From assembly GCA_045600225.1 (NCBI GenBank), contig JAZRXL010000055.1, forward strand, positions 23,665 to 87,664: a DNA stretch of 64,000 nt, given 5' to 3'. A program made the position numbers and the translations under genes. The notes beneath the pieces were generated by a model. That model searched no databases. It was not told the origin of the DNA and saw only the letters and a program-made list of their open reading frames with translations. Each line of letters opens with the position of its first letter. The stretch's first letter is position 1. Positions 15,290 through 24,210 of the stretch are shown here, piece after piece. This DNA is from UBA1181 sp045600225. GTDB taxonomy: Bacteria; Bacteroidota; Bacteroidia; Bacteroidales; Paludibacteraceae.

Positions 15290-18200
15290 ATGGTGCGTTG
15301 GTTAAACATATTACTTTTGTTTATCTCTCTTTCGTCCCTTGTTGAGGCAAAGGAGAAACGCGTCTTTTTTGTGCATTACACCACGCAAGATGGATTGTGT
15401 AGCAATAGTGTGAATGCAATCACACAAGACACCATGGGCTTTATGTGGATTGCAACGGTCAATGGAGCCAGTCGTTTTGATGGAAACTCTTTCGATAACT
15501 ATCGCGTGGAACAATATCCTGAAATCTATCGAAATGATTTGCAAGGAGTGTTTGTCCTTCCTAATGGAAAGCCAACCTTGTCTAGTTCACACTCTGTTTT
15601 GTCTTCCTATGATTATGAGTCCAATTCCTTCTCCGACATATCGGATTTCTTGGTGGATACAGTCTATAAATACCATATAAATGGATTTGAGCCTCAAGGC
15701 GAGACTGGTTTGTTGTCTACTGCACGAGGCGTTTATCGATATGATAAGGGTCGTTTTGTGCAGATTTTACCCCAACTTCCTTACCGATATGTGTTGGATG
15801 TTACCCAAGATAGTTTGGGGCGTTATTGGCTGTTCGATTATGATGGAGCGTCAGTGTATGATGAGGAAGGAGAATGCCTATATGATTTTCGTCCTGTAGT
15901 AAGAGAAATGATCGATCATCACCTCTGGTTAAATACGCATAGCCTATTGCTAAGTTCTCCTGTAGGTTCCCTCTGGCTTGTGGAGTTTAACGAGAAGGGA
16001 GAAGCACAGAAGCCTGTTAGGGTGAATATCCCTTTCAAATATGTCTCTTGTATGGTCAAAGATGTATCGGGAAACATTTGGATGGGTACATTAGGTGATG
16101 GATTGTGGTTGGTTCGATATGAAGAGAAGGAATTGAAATGTGAAAAGGTTATACCAACTAATAATGAAGAGGATGCTTTGTCGAAAATCTCTTCTTTGTA
16201 CATAGATAATCAATCGAATGTTTGGATCTCTACATTGGGCTCGGGCGTTTGGAGAACATTAGATTTGTCGGAATCCTCTTATTTCTCATCTACAATGCTT
16301 GGTATTCCATCTTGCATAGGTTCTGCTTTCTCTGAGACATCAGATGGCGATATCTTGTTCGGAACCGATGGAATGGGGGTATTTTGGTTGGATGCGGACT
16401 TTTATGTGAAACGAAACTTTACTATGTCGGATGGACTCTCTTCGAATAATGTGACATCGATAGAACGGGATGCTGACGGTTCTTACTTGATAGGTTACTG
16501 GGGCGGTGCCATCAATCGATTGTGGCTTCCTACGGGAAAAATTCAGAAGGTGGAGTATAATGGAATAGATAAACCTTTGTTTACTACAAAATCCATCTTG
16601 CAAAACAAGGATGGAGTCGTCTACGTTGCATCTGCCGGTGATGGTATCTATATGAAAGAGGATAATCGTTGGCAGAGATTAAGCTTGAAAGATTCCTCTA
16701 TGAATGATTATGAGGATCTGTGGACTGAGAGTTTGTTGCGGAATAAGGAAGGTAATGTTCATATATTATCATCGCGAACAATTTGGAGTAATGTGAAAAC
16801 GCAATCTAAATCTATTTTTAAGTCAATCTACCCAGATATAGATAAAAGCAATACTCGTCAACCTCTTCATTTCAATCATGCTGTTGAAGACGATTATTTG
16901 TATGTAGCGTCTAATGAGGGTGTTTTTGTATTTAATCAGCAAGACTCACTGTTGCGAGTGATTAAGGGAGACGTGGTTTCTATTCAAAAGGATAATGAGG
17001 GTCTTTTATGGGTGTGTGGCGCACAGGGTATACATACGCTGAAAAAAAATGACTCAGAGCGTGTTGTCTCTATTATGACATCTGAGGAATTGCCATCTTC
17101 TGATTTCTTTTCTCGACATGCAAGTTGGTCGTCCGCTTCAGGAAGACTATTCTTTGGAACGAAAGAAGGTTTTGTTTGCATTAATCCGGCAAATCAAAAG
17201 ATTACACCTTTCCAATACTTTGAATTTGCCCAATTGGTGGTGAAAGGGGAGAAAATAATGCCAAAGTCCCCATTGTTCGTATTGGACTATAATGAGACGC
17301 ATTTTAGACTGGATTTTGATTTGATAGATTATTCCTTGATTAACAAACCCGTTTTACAGTATCGAATCTTAGAATTGGATAGTGCGTGGAATAGTTTGGG
17401 AGAGAAGCGAGAAGTGGAGATTTCTTACCTTCCATCGGGTAATTTCCATATTGAGGTGAAGGCTTCTACGCCGAACGGAGAGTATCAGCGCATCATTTCT
17501 CAAAGCATCAAAGTTTTGTCTCCTTGGTGGCATTCGGTATGGTTTAGATTGCTTTTGGTATTATTGGTAGCTTTGTCCTTTTATTTAGCCTTGAGGTTGA
17601 AGACTCGTAGAGTGGAGCAACAGAAGGTGTTGTTGAGCAAAATGGTGGATGAAAGGACTGAAGAGTTGAGGCTTGTGAATGAGAATTTAAGTCAGAAAAA
17701 CGATGAGATCGCGCATAGGAACGAGTCGTTGTTAGAATCGTTGAAGCAGAAGGATCAGTTGGTATCTATCATAGGTCACGACTTGAAAAATCCGATGTTT
17801 GCGGTGGTTTCTACACTGAAAAGATTGTTGACGAAACAGTATACAATATCGGAGCAACAGAATATCCTTTCTGAAGTGACGAAAGAGACCGAGACGCTCC
17901 AAAACGAAATGGTAAAGTTGCTTCAATGGTCGGCAGAGTCGAGTTTTGAAACTATGTATCAACCGCAAGATTTCGATCTTATGCAGTTGGTTTCTGAAAC
18001 GGTATCGTTTGTAAAGGGATTGGTCGATGAAAAGGCAATTAATTTGCAGCTCTCTTGCGATTGCAAATATGAAACCTATGCAGATCCTCGTATGGTATCA
18101 ACCATCGTTCGTAATTTGTTGACCAATGCGATTAAGTTTACTCCGACTCATAAAAGTATTGATGTCTATGTGCAGGAGACGGAGAGTGTGAGTATTGTCC

Positions 18201-19228
18201 GTGTGGTAGATCAAGGTATGGGTATGACAAAAGAGCAGATTGATAGTCTGCTGAAAGGAACCAACAGGTTTTCCACTCAAGGTACGGAAGAGGAGAAAGG
18301 ATTTGGTTTAGGATTCCAGATCGTGATGGATTTTGTAAAAAAGAATTTGGGTGAGATTGAGATTGAAAGCATAGTAGGTGAGGGTACTGAAATAAAGGTT
18401 GCATTCCCTCTGTCAGAGAAACAGATCGAGAAAGATAGGGGATCTAGTGTCTCGATGCCACTTGCTGTAAATGTAGATTTGTTACAGGGTAAATCCATTC
18501 TGGTTGTGGATGATGATCCGTTGTTGTTGTCCCATATTAGTGAGATTTTGTCACAATATGTCTCTGTATATCAGGCAAAGGATGGAGAAGAGGCCGTACA
18601 TATTGCCATGGAAAAAATTCCAGATCTGATTTTAAGTGATATTGAAATGCCAAATATGAATGGCTTTGAGATGTATGAGGCGTTGAAAGAGAATATGTTG
18701 TCTGCCAATATACCTTTGATGTTTTTATCTGCTAAGAGTGACATTGAGGTTCGTCAGCAGAGTTTGTCGTTGGGTGCGATTAGCTTTATTGCCAAACCAT
18801 TTGAAGACAGTGATTTGATGCTACAAATCGTAAATTTCCTTACTTGGCAGCAGAAAAAACAGATTCAGATGATGTCTCGCGCTTTGGAAGACAAGGAAGA
18901 TCCGAAAGAGTCGATGAATCCGTTATTGGAGAGATTGCTCGAATTGGTAAAAGAGAACTATCAGAACCCTGACTATACGTTTAATGATATTGCTGTTGGT
19001 TTGGGAATGAGTAAGTCTACATTATCGAGACGATTAAAGTCACTTACTGATAAAACTCCAATTGAGATATTGTCGGAATACCGCTTCTCGTTAGCCAAGA
19101 AGATGGTCGAGAAAGGAGACATGCCTATTAGTGAAATCGCCTATTCTGTTGGTTTTAGCGATCCTTCTTATTTCAGTAGAAGATTTAAGGAGTTGTTCGG
19201 TGTAACACCGTCCTCTCAAATAAAATGA
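15290..19228 (+). CDS. Hybrid two-component system regulator (HTCS: sensor kinase, receiver, AraC output)
   Basis: One-protein signalling system of 1312 residues that senses a glycan in the periplasm and controls transcription. Order: signal peptide (MVRWLNILLLFISLSSLVEA), two seven-bladed propellers of Reg_prop repeats (DGLCSNSVNAITQDTMGFMW and similar), a Y_Y_Y domain, one membrane helix (WFRLLLVLLVALSFYLAL), HisKA with phospho-acceptor His830 in IGHDLKNP, HATPase (NLLTNAIKFT, GFGLGFQI), receiver with Asp1117 in LILSDIEMP and Lys in AKPF, and a C-terminal AraC-type DNA-binding domain (about 1225-1312, SEIAYSVGFSDPSYFSRRFK). All catalytic residues are present. The mannanase and xylanase genes follow on the same strand, so these are the likely targets. 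Starting at 15290 gives a clean signal peptide. Confidence 0.95.
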   Translation: MVRWLNILLLFISLSSLVEAKEKRVFFVHYTTQDGLCSNSVNAITQDTMGFMWIATVNGASRFDGNSFDNYRVEQYPEIYRNDLQGVFVLPNGKPTLSSSHSVLSSYDYESNSFSDISDFLVDTVYKYHINGFEPQGETGLLSTARGVYRYDKGRFVQILPQLPYRYVLDVTQDSLGRYWLFDYDGASVYDEEGECLYDFRPVVREMIDHHLWLNTHSLLLSSPVGSLWLVEFNEKGEAQKPVRVNIPFKYVSCMVKDVSGNIWMGTLGDGLWLVRYEEKELKCEKVIPTNNEEDALSKISSLYIDNQSNVWISTLGSGVWRTLDLSESSYFSSTMLGIPSCIGSAFSETSDGDILFGTDGMGVFWLDADFYVKRNFTMSDGLSSNNVTSIERDADGSYLIGYWGGAINRLWLPTGKIQKVEYNGIDKPLFTTKSILQNKDGVVYVASAGDGIYMKEDNRWQRLSLKDSSMNDYEDLWTESLLRNKEGNVHILSSRTIWSNVKTQSKSIFKSIYPDIDKSNTRQPLHFNHAVEDDYLYVASNEGVFVFNQQDSLLRVIKGDVVSIQKDNEGLLWVCGAQGIHTLKKNDSERVVSIMTSEELPSSDFFSRHASWSSASGRLFFGTKEGFVCINPANQKITPFQYFEFAQLVVKGEKIMPKSPLFVLDYNETHFRLDFDLIDYSLINKPVLQYRILELDSAWNSLGEKREVEISYLPSGNFHIEVKASTPNGEYQRIISQSIKVLSPWWHSVWFRLLLVLLVALSFYLALRLKTRRVEQQKVLLSKMVDERTEELRLVNENLSQKNDEIAHRNESLLESLKQKDQLVSIIGHDLKNPMFAVVSTLKRLLTKQYTISEQQNILSEVTKETETLQNEMVKLLQWSAESSFETMYQPQDFDLMQLVSETVSFVKGLVDEKAINLQLSCDCKYETYADPRMVSTIVRNLLTNAIKFTPTHKSIDVYVQETESVSIVRVVDQGMGMTKEQIDSLLKGTNRFSTQGTEEEKGFGLGFQIVMDFVKKNLGEIEIESIVGEGTEIKVAFPLSEKQIEKDRGSSVSMPLAVNVDLLQGKSILVVDDDPLLLSHISEILSQYVSVYQAKDGEEAVHIAMEKIPDLILSDIEMPNMNGFEMYEALKENMLSANIPLMFLSAKSDIEVRQQSLSLGAISFIAKPFEDSDLMLQIVNFLTWQQKKQIQMMSRALEDKEDPKESMNPLLERLLELVKENYQNPDYTFNDIAVGLGMSKSTLSRRLKSLTDKTPIEILSEYRFSLAKKMVEKGDMPISEIAYSVGFSDPSYFSRRFKELFGVTPSSQIK

Positions 19229-19292
19229 TTATAAGTTTAGGAATGATGATTGTGTTCCAAAATCATCTGTTTTTTCTGCCCAAATAAGTTGG

Positions 19293-19381
19293 AATTCTCC
19301 CATTTTATCGAGGTTGGGGCGATTCTCCTATTCTTTGAAGTGATTCTCCTACTCGCAAAGGTGTGCCCTGTTTTAAATTTG
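19293..19381 (+). promoter_or_regulatory. Mannanase promoter with three direct repeats, probable HTCS binding sites
   Basis: AATTCTCCCATT (19293-19304), GATTCTCCTATT (19321-19332) and GATTCTCCTACT (19342-19353) are direct repeats with start spacings of 28 and 21 bp. The last ends 20 bp before the -7 box TAAATTTG (19374-19381), so it replaces the -33 element, the classic site for an AraC-type activator. The HTCS gene ends 64 bp upstream of the first repeat. Confidence 0.65.
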
Positions 19382-19418
19382 CACCATAACCATAGCATGA
19401 ACTAAAAGAATTAAAACC

Positions 19419-21104
19419 ATGTATAAAAAAATCACAAACTTTTTATTTGCTGCGTTATTAATGTCTGGACAGATATTTGCAGCGGATGTTACAGAAGGGA
19501 TCTACGAAGTGGAGTCTTCTTCAGACTATAATGCAACAATGGATAACACTCCTAAAAACTTCTCTGGAAGTGGTGTTTTGAATTTGAAATCAGAAAGCTC
19601 TTATGTCAATGTAAATGTAAGTCTTGCTGCAAAGGGAACTTATAAGGTATATGTTGGTTATAACTCTGTTTACGGATTCAAACAAATTGATTGTGCGGTG
19701 AATGGTGTTAGTGGAACAGTAAACTTAGGTACAGGTTCCGACGATGCTAAAGTAGATGCAAAAGGCGAAGCTCTTGCAGGCTCTTTTGACTTTGTTGCAG
19801 GCGACAATACCGTTAAACTGACACCAATCTGGACGTGGGCAGTAGTAGACTATGTTCGCATCGAGTTGGATGGAGATGCACCTTCTTACGATTTCAAAGT
19901 GTCGGATGTGGACGGATTTAAGGTAAACGGTTCTAAATTGCTAGATCGTTGTGGAAACGAGTTTGTTATGCGAGGTGTTAATTTGGCATACACTTGGTTT
20001 AAATCATCCGCTTTTGCACAATTGGAAGCAATTCACAAATATGGAGCAAATGCAGTTCGAATTGTATTGACAGATGGTAAAGGTTATGGATCTCCTGCAG
20101 ACAATGCTTCTGCAGTAAAGTCTTTGATAGATAAATGTAAAGAGTATGGTATGGTTGCCATCTTGGAAGTACACGATGAAACGGGAAGTGATAAAATAGA
20201 CGATTTATTGGATGCCGCTAACTACTTTGCAAATTTGGCATCGACCTTGAAAGGAACTGAACCTTATGTGATTATTAATATAGCCAATGAGTGGCACAAC
20301 AGTTCTTCTGCTATGAACTGGAGAGATGGATACAAACAAGCAATCCCTGTAATTCGTAAATCAGGTTTAAGGCACTGTATTATGGTTGATGCAGGCGGAT
20401 ATGGACAGAGTGCCGCGTCCATCCATTCCTATGGCAAGGAGGTCTTGGCGGCTGATGAGGATAACAATGTTCTCTTTTCTATCCACATGTATGGAAACGC
20501 AGGAAATAGTGGCAAGGTGAGATCCAATATCGACGGAGTGATCAACCAAGACCTTGCCCTTTGCATCGGTGAGTTTGGCTGGTATCACAGTGATGGTGAC
20601 GTGGATGAGGATTTGATTCTTTCCTATTGCCGAGAAAAAAATGTCGGATGGCTGGCATGGTCTTGGTACGGCAATGGTAACCCTGTTCAGTATTTGGATT
20701 TGGTAAAAGATGCATCTGCAGACCCAGTTTTGGCATTATATAATAATATTACCATCAACAACTGGAATAATACACAAAAGTGGACTGCTTCAAGCGATTG
20801 GGGTAAGATTGTGACAGATGCTTGGAAGTTGGAGGCAAAGCCTGCAAACTTGGATAAGTGTGGAAGTGTTGATGTGAATGATAAATATGCCGAGGAAAAA
20901 GATGCAAAGGTTTTCTTTTCAGAGGGTGGGGAGCAATTGAACATCATCGTGAAGGAAAAATCGGAAGTACGTGTCATTGATGCGATGGGAAAGTTCATTT
21001 ATGAAGGAACTGTTGCTGATTTTGCTTCAATTCCCTCCAATCAATGGAACAATGGAATGTATATGGTATCAATAAATTATAACACATTGAAAGTTGTTAA
21101 ATAG
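19419..21104 (+). CDS. T9SS-secreted CBM35-GH5 beta-mannanase (GH5_8-like)
   Basis: Secreted enzyme of 561 residues, predicted to cleave beta-1,4-mannan. Signal peptide (LLMSGQIFAAD), then a CBM35-like module (about 22-145: YEVESSSDYNATM, SGSGVLNL, WTWAVVDYVRIEL), the GH5 domain (about 150-445) and a C-terminal T9SS type A sorting domain (about 485-561: EVRVIDAMGKFIYEG, NGMYMVSI). In GH5 the acid/base is Glu in INIANEWH and the nucleophile Glu in CIGEFGWYHSDGD; the HSDGDxDE run and MVDAGGYGQS match bacterial subfamily 8 mannanases. It follows the HTCS gene and its direct-repeat promoter. Specificity is inferred from these motifs; the CBM may bind mannan or uronates. Confidence 0.87.
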   Translation: MYKKITNFLFAALLMSGQIFAADVTEGIYEVESSSDYNATMDNTPKNFSGSGVLNLKSESSYVNVNVSLAAKGTYKVYVGYNSVYGFKQIDCAVNGVSGTVNLGTGSDDAKVDAKGEALAGSFDFVAGDNTVKLTPIWTWAVVDYVRIELDGDAPSYDFKVSDVDGFKVNGSKLLDRCGNEFVMRGVNLAYTWFKSSAFAQLEAIHKYGANAVRIVLTDGKGYGSPADNASAVKSLIDKCKEYGMVAILEVHDETGSDKIDDLLDAANYFANLASTLKGTEPYVIINIANEWHNSSSAMNWRDGYKQAIPVIRKSGLRHCIMVDAGGYGQSAASIHSYGKEVLAADEDNNVLFSIHMYGNAGNSGKVRSNIDGVINQDLALCIGEFGWYHSDGDVDEDLILSYCREKNVGWLAWSWYGNGNPVQYLDLVKDASADPVLALYNNITINNWNNTQKWTASSDWGKIVTDAWKLEAKPANLDKCGSVDVNDKYAEEKDAKVFFSEGGEQLNIIVKEKSEVRVIDAMGKFIYEGTVADFASIPSNQWNNGMYMVSINYNTLKVVK

Positions 21105-21129
21105 ATTTATAGTTAATGTTGTTTTGGGA

Positions 21130-21164
21130 AATAACGGGCATCGGGATGATGCCCGTTATTCTTT
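21130..21164 (+). terminator. Intrinsic terminator after the mannanase
   Basis: Perfect 13-bp stem, AATAACGGGCATC (21130-21142) with GATGCCCGTTATT (21148-21160), then CTTTT. It separates the mannanase from the xylanase gene. Confidence 0.85.
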
Positions 21165-21267
21165 TGCCAATTTTCTTTACTTTTAATTTCCCTATTTGAA
21201 TAAAAAGATGTACATTGCGCCAGAAAACCAAGAAAAATTGAAAATATTTTTTTTAATAATAAAAACC

Positions 21268-23328
21268 ATGAAAAGAAATTTTATTACATTTATTGCCGCT
21301 ACATTATTGGGTATAAATGTAGCGGATGCACAGTTGAACCAAAATTCATGTAAGTTTTTGGGAAACATTACCACACGAGGACAAGTACAACCAAATGTGG
21401 GTGGATTGAGGTATGAGAATTTGTGGGATCAGTTGACCCCGGAAAATGAAACCAAGTGGGGCTCCATTGCAAACAAAGAGGTGTCATCCGTTGAGGAGGC
21501 ATTGTCTTCTTGGAACTGGAAATCCGCAGATAGCGAATATAACTGGTGCAAGCAGAATGGCGTGCAATTTAAGTTCCACTGCTTGTTGTGGACATCTCAG
21601 TATCCTTCTTATTTGGCAAATTTCACAGGTGACAGATTAAAAAAACAGATCGACATTTGGTTTGAGGCTGTTTCTAGAAAATATCCAGATTTGACGGTTA
21701 TGGATGTTGTGAATGAAGCTATTCCTGGTCATGCCGAGACTGACAACAACGGACAAGCTAAGACTTTTAAGAACAACTTGGCTAATGCCATGGTTCCAGG
21801 AAGTAAACCAAGTGATTACAAATGGATTACGGAAGCATTTAAGATGGCTCGTAAGTTCTTCCCTAACACTGTCTTGATTTATAACGATTATAACACTTTC
21901 ACTTGGCAGAAAAACGACTTCATCAACCTTGTTTCTACATTAGTACAACAAGGTGCTCCAATTGATGGTTATGGCCACCAAAGTCACGACTTGGATGATT
22001 ACTATAAGGATTTCAATATCTCCACTTTCGGAAACACTCTTAAGGAGATCCATAACTCAATCACTCAAAAGTCTGGACGTGAACTTCAATGTTATATCAC
22101 TGAATTCGATATTTCCCAAGGAGATGACAATACCTATGTGACTATCATGGAAAATACCTTCAAGCCAATGTGGGAGGCTGATTTCGTTTCTGGTATTACC
22201 ATTTGGGGATTTGTTAACGGAGCAACTTGGAGAAGTAACACAGGTTTGGTAACATCAACTGGTTCGGACCGTAAAGGTATGACATGGTTGAAACAGTATA
22301 TGGCATCTTCTACAGCGAAGAATGCAAAGGCTAAGTTCTGCGGGAAGAGTGCCGGTGGTCCAACTGCAACTGTTGAGGTAACCAAGTCTACTATCGTACT
22401 CGGTAACAGTGTGGATTTCTCTGTTACACTTAATAATGTTGATGGTGGTGTTAGAAGCATCACATATTATGATGGCAACAATAAGATTGGAGAGGGCGCT
22501 AAGTTTACTTGGACACCAGAAACTGCTGGTAGCCATACAATTAATGTGGTTGCTATCACAAATAAAGGTGAAGAAGTAAAGGGAACTGCTTCTGTAAAAG
22601 TAGTTGAACCAAATAAACCTTATGGCGGAAAGGCTGCTGTTATTCCTGGTAAGATTGAAGCAGAGAACTACGACGAAGGTGCTGCAGGTATGGCTTATTC
22701 AGATAAGTCGGAAGGTAATGTGTGTGATAATTTCACCAACTTCTATCGTAAGGATGATGTAGATATTAAAGAGATTACTGATGGTGCGGCTATTGGTTCT
22801 TTCCAGGGAGGTGAATGGATGTCATACACAGTCGATGTGCAGGAAGATGGAGAATACAATGTCATCATCCGTTTGGGTGAAGGCAATGATAGCGGTGCAT
22901 TGACAATTGAATTTGATAAATCCAATGCGAAACAAGAGGTTAAGGTAGGCAAAGTAGGTGCTTGGGGAGACTTCAAAGAAGTAACTGCAAAGGAAATGAC
23001 TCTTGTGAAGGGCGAACAAAATATGGTTATCACAAATACAGGTGACTGGATTGACGTAGACTGGGTTAAATTTGAGAAAGTAGGAAGTACTGGTGTTGCA
23101 GAGACTTCAATCGCTTCTGTTTCTGTAGTTCCAAACCCAGCATCTTCTGTCATTGAAATCAGAGGTGTTGCTCCTGTTAAGGTTGAGGTTGTCTCATTGT
23201 CAGGTGCAGTAGTGAAAAGTAGCAATGAAAATGTAATCTCAATTTCTGATTTACGTAATGGAAACTATCTAGTTCGCGTTGTTACAGAGAATGGAGTTAT
23301 GGTAAAGAAACTCATTGTAGAGAAGTAA
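21268..23328 (+). CDS. T9SS-secreted GH10 endo-1,4-beta-xylanase with CBM6
   Basis: Secreted xylanase of 686 residues. Order: signal peptide (MKRNFITFIAATLLGINVADA), GH10 domain (about 25-365), an Ig-like domain (about 378-450, NSVDFSVTLNN...), a CBM6 (about 465-600: GKIEAENYDEGAAG, WMSYTVDVQEDGEYNVIIRL, DWIDVDWVKFE) and a T9SS type A sorting domain (about 615-686: VVPNPASSVIEIRG, NGNYLVRVV). Catalytic Glu residues lie in DVVNEAIPG (acid/base) and CYITEFDIS (nucleophile). The start at 21268 gives the signal peptide directly; 24 residues upstream in frame look like leader. It carries the AAAACCAT leader shared with other exported genes. Insertion of variable loops is modest, so activity on xylan is likely. 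Confidence 0.94.
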   Translation: MKRNFITFIAATLLGINVADAQLNQNSCKFLGNITTRGQVQPNVGGLRYENLWDQLTPENETKWGSIANKEVSSVEEALSSWNWKSADSEYNWCKQNGVQFKFHCLLWTSQYPSYLANFTGDRLKKQIDIWFEAVSRKYPDLTVMDVVNEAIPGHAETDNNGQAKTFKNNLANAMVPGSKPSDYKWITEAFKMARKFFPNTVLIYNDYNTFTWQKNDFINLVSTLVQQGAPIDGYGHQSHDLDDYYKDFNISTFGNTLKEIHNSITQKSGRELQCYITEFDISQGDDNTYVTIMENTFKPMWEADFVSGITIWGFVNGATWRSNTGLVTSTGSDRKGMTWLKQYMASSTAKNAKAKFCGKSAGGPTATVEVTKSTIVLGNSVDFSVTLNNVDGGVRSITYYDGNNKIGEGAKFTWTPETAGSHTINVVAITNKGEEVKGTASVKVVEPNKPYGGKAAVIPGKIEAENYDEGAAGMAYSDKSEGNVCDNFTNFYRKDDVDIKEITDGAAIGSFQGGEWMSYTVDVQEDGEYNVIIRLGEGNDSGALTIEFDKSNAKQEVKVGKVGAWGDFKEVTAKEMTLVKGEQNMVITNTGDWIDVDWVKFEKVGSTGVAETSIASVSVVPNPASSVIEIRGVAPVKVEVVSLSGAVVKSSNENVISISDLRNGNYLVRVVTENGVMVKKLIVEK

Positions 23329-23350
23329 GTTTTGATTTGAATAAAAGTAG

Positions 23351-23383
23351 AGAGGGTATGTCGTTTTGACATGCCCTCTTTTC
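23351..23383 (+). terminator. Terminator after the xylanase
   Basis: 12-bp stem AGAGGGTATGTC (23351-23362) with GACATGCCCTCT (23368-23379), one G-U pair, followed by TTTT. Confidence 0.85.
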
Positions 23384-23414
23384 GTTTTGCAGAAGTTTAT
23401 GACCCACAAAAAAA

Positions 23415-23441
23415 ACAGGCGCAGAAACCTGTCTTTTTTTT
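23415..23441 (+). terminator. Second, bidirectional terminator
   Basis: AAAAAACAGG (23410-23419) pairs with CCTGTCTTTTTT; a nine-T run follows. The A-rich and T-rich arms allow function on both strands. Confidence 0.7.
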
Positions 23442-23451
23442 TAAAACTTAA

Positions 23452-23488
23452 GAGGCTGCATCAAGATGTAGAATTTTGATGCAGCCTC
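23452..23488 (-). terminator. Terminator of the small T9SS gene
   Basis: Perfect 13-bp stem GAGGCTGCATCAA (23452-23464) with TTGATGCAGCCTC (23476-23488), 21 bp past the stop of the minus-strand gene, with a T-rich run beyond. Confidence 0.75.
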
Positions 23489-23509
23489 ATCTTTGTTGGT
23501 GTTTATTTC

Positions 23510-23986
23510 CTATTCCTTGATGAACTTCAATACTTGAGTTCCTACTTGCAAAAGGTATGAACCTTTTGATAGGGAAGTAACATCAATTTGAGTTTGCTCT
23601 GACGCTTCAACGCTCTTTAGCATAGCTCCTTTCATATTGAAGATGCGTGTGATTTCACCTTTCTCCAAACCATCGATGATAATCACATCTTGTGTTGGAT
23701 TTGGGTAGATGCGAACATTGCCTTTGGCAACTTCTTTAGCGTTTGTTGATTCTCCTTCCGCAAAAGTAATCTTACGAACATCCTTAACGGAAGATTGTGC
23801 CAATAACTGATTTGTGTTGGAGTAAAGATACATGGTCTCATTAGAGAATGTAATTTTACCGACTACCGACATTGCTTCTGCTTTCTCTGTGTTGTTAAGA
23901 TAATGAATTTTTAAAACAGATTCTGCTGCATTGACTGAAAATGCGCCTGCAACAAGCAAAAGGACTAATTGGAATCTTTTTTTCAT
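23510..23986 (-). CDS. Small T9SS type A sorting-domain protein
   Basis: Exported protein of 158 residues with no enzyme domain. Signal peptide (MKKRFQLVLLLVAGAFSVNA), a short region with two repeated beta motifs (MSVVGKITFSNETM and SVKDVRKITFAEGE) and a T9SS type A C-terminal domain (about 88-158: NVRIYPNPTQDVII, IFNMKGAMLKS, LSKGSYLLQVG). The N-terminal part resembles the short pre-domain that precedes sorting domains in many Bacteroidales proteins. It faces the xylanase gene convergently, with three terminators between. Function unknown; it may serve as a surface anchor or binding protein. Confidence 0.85.
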   Translation of the reverse strand: MKKRFQLVLLLVAGAFSVNAAESVLKIHYLNNTEKAEAMSVVGKITFSNETMYLYSNTNQLLAQSSVKDVRKITFAEGESTNAKEVAKGNVRIYPNPTQDVIIIDGLEKGEITRIFNMKGAMLKSVEASEQTQIDVTSLSKGSYLLQVGTQVLKFIKE

Positions 23987-24023
23987 TTCTTTTAGTGTTT
24001 TTATGGTTTTAAATTTAACTCGA

Positions 24024-24054
24024 CAAAGATACTCTAATTTTTTTAATTTCCAAA
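24024..24054 (-). promoter_or_regulatory. Promoter of the small T9SS gene
   Basis: Read on the minus strand, TTTG (24051-24054), a 19-bp spacer and TATCTTTG (24024-24031) match the Bacteroidota consensus precisely. Confidence 0.75.
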
Positions 24055-24115
24055 AAAGATGATTTTAATGTCCTGATTGATAGAATAACATCTTCTCAAC
24101 ACGTTTCTTGATTCC

Positions 24116-24164
24116 TAATTCTTGAAATTTTACGCTTAATTCTTTACGCTTAATTCTTAATTCT
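24116..24164. repeat. Heptanucleotide tandem repeat, seven units
   Basis: Seven phased 7-bp units: TAATTCT, TGAAATT, TTACGCT, TAATTCT, TTACGCT, TAATTCT, TAATTCT. On the minus strand these read AGAATTA/AGCGTAA, the same family as 15004-15059. It lies between two divergent genes. Confidence 0.82.
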
Positions 24165-24177
24165 AAAATCCATTTCC

Positions 24178-24185
24178 TACCTTTG
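24178..24185 (+). promoter_or_regulatory. -7 box of the NfeD operon
   Basis: TACCTTTG matches TAnnTTTG, 25 bp before the start codon at 24211. Confidence 0.5.
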
Positions 24186-24210
24186 TAAAAATCAAATATG
24201 TGCATAATAT

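Noticed and set aside
22743..23225. 160-residue open frame antisense to the xylanase CBM6 region
   Set aside because: Opposes a clear CBM6/T9SS coding region; Ser/Thr-rich composition is what the complement of that region gives.
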